NCBI GenBank assembly: GCA_963643225.1
Contig: CAVIIX010000032.1
Span: 1-16,298 of the forward strand
Origin: UBA1258 sp963643225
GTDB lineage: Bacteria > Bacillota > Clostridia > Lachnospirales > Lachnospiraceae
Length of the DNA: 16,298 nucleotides
Direction of reading: 5' to 3'
Shown here: piece by piece, positions 13,890-16,298 of the stretch
How positions within the stretch are numbered: the first letter of the stretch is position 1
How the letters are laid out: the number at the start of each line of letters is the position of its first letter
The notes under the pieces: model-generated
What the model was told of the DNA's origin: nothing
Seen by the model: only the letters and a program-made list of their open reading frames with translations
Databases searched by the model: none
Position numbers and translations under genes: made by a program

Positions 13890-15239
13890 CTATTTATTAT
13901 TTTTTTCGTTATACTGTTTAACCATATTTGCTTTTGCAGCAATAGAACCAGGCTTGGCAGTATTTTTATTATAGTATTCCGTAGTATCTTTAACTGTATC
14001 TTTTCCATCAACTGGCTTACCGTTTAACATTGTAGCTCTTTCTGAAAGAGTTGTTTTTTTGGAAGCATTTGAATTATTTACAGCTCTTGTAGACATATAA
14101 GCGTTCTGTGTAAGCTTATCAGGATCAATACCTGCTTTTTTAAGCTTTGCATTACGCTTTTCAATGTTCTTTTTAATCTGTGCATCAATATCCATCTTAT
14201 CAATATGTTTATTGATAGCTACCTGCTGAATACTTCTTACAACAGAACCGGCAATCCAATAAATACCCATACCTGCAGGAAGTGTAAAACACATAACTGC
14301 CGAGAATATAGGCATAAAGGTGTTCATGGCCTTCATTGAAGAAGCCATTTGATCTGCCTGTTCGTTACCTGACTTCTGATTGGAATTAGCACTTGGAGTA
14401 AGTTTTACGTTAATCCATTGTGTAACTGCAGAAAGAACAGGAATTAAAATTGCACCAATAATTAATAAATATGCTTTATCAGTCCATGCAGTTTTAATAA
14501 TATCACTTGGTGAATATCCCATGTTTAAGCCAAAGAAGTTATTATAGCCGTCAAGCTTGGACATTGTGGAAGTAACCACTACAGCTAAATCTGAAAATTT
14601 TTCTGAAATGGAAGACCATTCAGCACTTGATGCTCTGTTTAAAACATCAATGTAGGTGTTTGAAACATATTCAACATCACCTGAAACAAATAAATCATTT
14701 GAAAACTGCTTAGTATACATTGAAGCAGAGCTAAAGCTCTGAAGTAATTCAGAAGCACCTTCTTTTTTAAGAAGCTCTGATACAAGATTTGTATAAGCAG
14801 ATTTTACCATTGGTACATATGCAGGAATAGAATAAATAACTCTGTAAAGAGCAAAAAGAATAGGCATCTGAATTAATAACTGTACACAGCTGCCTGTAGG
14901 AGAAACACCGTACTTCTGATATACGGCCTGAGTCTCTTGATTCATAGCCATCTGTGAATCCTGATCCTTCTTATTTTTATACTTTTCCTGAATTGCCTGA
15001 AGTTCAGGCTGCATTTTTGCCTGAAGTTTAGAAAACTTCTGCTGCTTAATAGTTAGTGGTAAAAGTAAAAGATAAATAACAATTGTAAAAAGAATAATTG
15101 CTACGCCTACATTTGCTGAATTATCCCATGGTAACCATTCTAAAAAGATAAAAATACCATTTAAGATAGGTCCAAGTATATATTTAGCAATAGGTCCTAA
15201 AATTTTACCTGAATATTGTGTTAAAACTAAATATTCCAA
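13890..15239 (-). CDS. yidC: Membrane protein insertase YidC/SpoIIIJ
   Basis: YidC inserts and folds membrane proteins, alone or with SecYEG. The 449-residue protein has hydrophobic segments near 22-37, 44-63, 115-140, 256-275 and 306-338, plus a long basic hydrophilic tail (345-449). The family core is recognisable: LPLTIKQQKFSKLQAKMQPEL (60-80) and SPTGSCVQLLIQMPILFALYRVI (113-135). The 140-250 region is a long external loop compared with Bacillus SpoIIIJ. There is no lipoprotein signal peptide. The groove arginine of E. coli and Bacillus YidC aligns with Tyr-56 here. The start is TTG at 15239, because GGAGG lies seven bases upstream and no other start is near. It follows yidD by 32 bases. 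Confidence 0.95.
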   Translation of the reverse strand: MEYLVLTQYSGKILGPIAKYILGPILNGIFIFLEWLPWDNSANVGVAIILFTIVIYLLLLPLTIKQQKFSKLQAKMQPELQAIQEKYKNKKDQDSQMAMNQETQAVYQKYGVSPTGSCVQLLIQMPILFALYRVIYSIPAYVPMVKSAYTNLVSELLKKEGASELLQSFSSASMYTKQFSNDLFVSGDVEYVSNTYIDVLNRASSAEWSSISEKFSDLAVVVTSTMSKLDGYNNFFGLNMGYSPSDIIKTAWTDKAYLLIIGAILIPVLSAVTQWINVKLTPSANSNQKSGNEQADQMASSMKAMNTFMPIFSAVMCFTLPAGMGIYWIAGSVVRSIQQVAINKHIDKMDIDAQIKKNIEKRNAKLKKAGIDPDKLTQNAYMSTRAVNNSNASKKTTLSERATMLNGKPVDGKDTVKDTTEYYNKNTAKPGSIAAKANMVKQYNEKNNK

Positions 15240-15271
15240 TTGATATCCTCCTGACTTACTAAAAGAGAATA

Positions 15272-15481
15272 TTAAGGTACCGGATCATAACCACCTTTTG
15301 ATAAAGGATTGCATCTTAAAACACGCCATGCCGCAAGTGCACCGCCTTTAAGAGCACCATATTTTTCAACTGCCTCAAGACCATATTGTGAACATGTAGG
15401 ATAATAAGGACATTTTGTGGTCTTTAAAGGAGAAAGATATTTTTGGTAAGTTTTTATCAAAAAAATTAATATTCTTTTCAT
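15272..15481 (-). CDS. yidD: Membrane protein insertion efficiency factor YidD
   Basis: This small 69-residue protein of the YidD family associates with the inner face of the membrane and helps YidC-dependent insertion. Signature residues are the basic N-terminal amphipathic helix (1-16), CPYYPTCSQYG (24-34) and WRVLRCNPLSKGGYDPVP (52-69). The ATG at 15481 has no clear ribosome binding site upstream, although rnpA ends only 39 bases before. It lies between rnpA and yidC, the standard position. Confidence 0.94.
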   Translation of the reverse strand: MKRILIFLIKTYQKYLSPLKTTKCPYYPTCSQYGLEAVEKYGALKGGALAAWRVLRCNPLSKGGYDPVP

Positions 15482-15520
15482 AGTAAAAGCATTAACGAAA
15501 GTTGCACATTAACCCTTTTA

Positions 15521-15859
15521 TTAAAGATTAATGATAGAATGAAGCCTTCCTAAGTGTAATAATGCACTTTCAACTTCTTTATAAGAAGCTTCTTTTGCAT
15601 TTACTCTTACGACGATTACAATATCTAAACCACTATTAAATACAGCTTCGTGTAATCGATAACTTTCACGTACCAGACGTGTTAAATGATGTCTTACAAC
15701 ACTATTACCGACTTTTTTACTTACAGAAATACCAAGTCGATTTGAATCTGTGCCATTTTCCATAACATACATAACCAAAAATTTATTGGCGTAAGACTTT
15801 CCAAAAGTATAAACTTTTTTAAAATTTTGGTTATTCTTTAACGATTCTGTAAAAGTCAT
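15521..15859 (-). CDS. rnpA: Ribonuclease P protein component
   Basis: RnpA is the protein subunit of RNase P and helps the catalytic RNA bind pre-tRNA 5' leaders. The 112 residues align with clostridial homologues from the start (MTFTESLKNNQNF). The conserved basic region reads SVSKKVGNSVVRHHLTRLVRE (45-65). Where Bacillus has RNRIKR, this protein has RHHLTR, so Asn, the second Arg and Lys of the RNR motif are replaced, while R56, R61 and R64 remain. The ATG at 15859 has no recognisable Shine-Dalgarno sequence. It lies about 12-20 bases after the T-tract of the rpmH terminator. Confidence 0.94.
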   Translation of the reverse strand: MTFTESLKNNQNFKKVYTFGKSYANKFLVMYVMENGTDSNRLGISVSKKVGNSVVRHHLTRLVRESYRLHEAVFNSGLDIVIVVRVNAKEASYKEVESALLHLGRLHSIINL

Positions 15860-15873
15860 AATTAATAGATAAA

Positions 15874-15898
15874 GAAAAAGGCCACATAACTGCGGCCT
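15874..15898 (-). terminator. Intrinsic terminator overlapping the rpmH stop codon
   Basis: On the minus strand AGGCCGC pairs with GTGGCCT (7 bp, one G-U) around AGTTAT and is followed by TTTTTCTTT. The stem uses bases of the rpmH stop codon (15897-15899). A translating ribosome on rpmH would cover it, so termination may depend on rpmH translation. It would reduce rnpA expression relative to rpmH. Confidence 0.75.
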
Positions 15899-16031
15899 AA
15901 GCTGATATTTTCTTTCTTCCCTTTGCTCTTCTGGAAGCTAAAACTTTTCTTCCGCCGGGAGTACTCATACGAGCTCTAAATCCGTGAACCTTTGAATGTG
16001 ATTTCTTCTTAGGCTGAAATGTCATCTTCAT
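15897..16031 (-). CDS. rpmH: 50S ribosomal protein L34
   Basis: The 44-residue, strongly basic L34 is a structural protein of the large ribosomal subunit. Its sequence opens MKMTFQPKKKSHSKVHGFRA, continues RMSTPGGRKVLASRRAKGRK and ends KISA, the standard L34 pattern (GFRxRM, GRxVLxxRRxKGRxxLSA). It starts at the ATG at 16031, with AAGGAGG ten bases upstream; the second ATG two codons later is also possible. It is the first gene of the leftward cluster and is transcribed away from the origin from a near-consensus promoter. Confidence 0.97.
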   Translation of the reverse strand: MKMTFQPKKKSHSKVHGFRARMSTPGGRKVLASRRAKGRKKISA

Positions 16032-16107
16032 GGAACAAACACCTCCTTCTTAAATAACCTTATATAAAAAGGTAACTAATCTTTTTTCTTAGGAAAATAG
16101 CAATACG

Positions 16108-16136
16108 ATTATATTAAAAACATTATTTTTAGTCAA
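16108..16136 (-). promoter_or_regulatory. Strong promoter of rpmH
   Basis: On the minus strand TTGACT (16131-16136) and TATAAT (16108-16113) are separated by 17 bases, close to the sigma-A consensus. Transcription should start near 16101 and give a leader of about 70 bases before rpmH. Confidence 0.85.
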
Positions 16137-16298
16137 GAAAAACAGCTAATTTAAAAAATAAATTTTTTTTTATTCTATATGATGTTTTTCACTAAATTTT
16201 AAACCACAAAATGTTGATTTTTACCAATTTTGAATAAGTTGTTAATAAGTTGTGGATAAATATAATTAACATAATATAATCCACAAAAAGTGAATAAC
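16137..16298. other. Part of the origin (rpmH-dnaA intergenic) region
   Basis: This AT-rich region contains a perfect DnaA box in minus orientation at 16251-16259 (TTATCCACA) and an 8-of-9 match on the plus strand at 16277-16285 (TAATCCACA). A degenerate box lies at 16289-16297 (TTATTCACT, minus). A tandem AATAAGTTGT pair (16233-16242 and 16244-16253) with 11-base spacing runs into the perfect box. dnaA itself should begin to the right of the window on the plus strand. A T/A-rich tract at 16149-16172 could help strand opening. Confidence 0.75.
16239..16266 (+). promoter_or_regulatory. dnaA: Candidate dnaA promoter
   Basis: On the plus strand TTGTTA (16239-16244) and TATAAT (16261-16266) are 16 bases apart. 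The perfect DnaA box (16251-16259) lies between them, which would allow DnaA to repress its own gene. The dnaA coding region is not in the window, so the assignment rests on the usual divergent rpmH-dnaA arrangement. Confidence 0.4.

Noticed and set aside
15482..15520. Five-codon leader peptide (MCNFR) between rnpA and yidD
   Set aside because: The spacing to the AAAAGGG sequence is too short and nothing else supports translation.

Overview
The window is a low-GC Firmicutes chromosome segment next to the replication origin. Gene order and protein features point to the family Lachnospiraceae (Butyrivibrio/Pseudobutyrivibrio/Roseburia-like). The evidence is the divergent rpmH-rnpA-yidD-yidC-jag-mnmE-mnmG-rsmG cluster beside DnaA boxes, the parA-parB-DUF4446 module, and a serS followed by a DUF3881 gene. 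Genus cannot be fixed from the sequence alone. Every recognised gene lies on the minus strand, transcribed away from the origin at the right edge.

Layout from right (origin) to left: 16032-16298 is the rpmH-side part of the dnaA upstream region, with a perfect DnaA box, degenerate boxes and a textbook promoter for rpmH. 15897-7501 holds rpmH, rnpA, yidD, yidC, jag, mnmE, mnmG, rsmG and a DegS/DegU-like two-component pair. Intrinsic terminators sit after rpmH and after jag, each placed directly in front of the next gene. 7372-7498 holds two perfect parS sites and two parS half-sites, with a promoter at about 7326-7331. 7295-1822 is a tightly spaced six-gene run: parA, parB, DUF4446, an HD-GYP-like protein, serS and DUF3881. 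1821-1433 holds a decayed tRNA-Arg copy, an intact tRNA-Arg(CCU) and its terminator.

Left of that tRNA (1432-1) the sequence changes character. It is visibly richer in GC and full of hairpins, contains four CTGTTAG repeats, and leads into a second, mobile-element-type parB. That gene is followed by what looks like the first eight codons of a cognate parA. The parA reading then breaks into sequence resembling the end of an IS256-family insertion sequence. The simplest reading is an integrated element (ICE or plasmid-like) lodged next to tRNA-Arg, with its partition operon disrupted by an IS at the window edge.

How the genes fit together: the origin-proximal block combines ribosome and RNase P parts (rpmH, rnpA), membrane protein insertion (yidC, yidD, jag), tRNA wobble modification (mnmE/mnmG), 16S rRNA methylation (rsmG) and origin segregation (parA/parB/parS). 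The most unusual points are the two-component system where Bacillus carries noc, the terminators abutting start codons, the missing groove arginine in YidC, and the structured element-chromosome junction.
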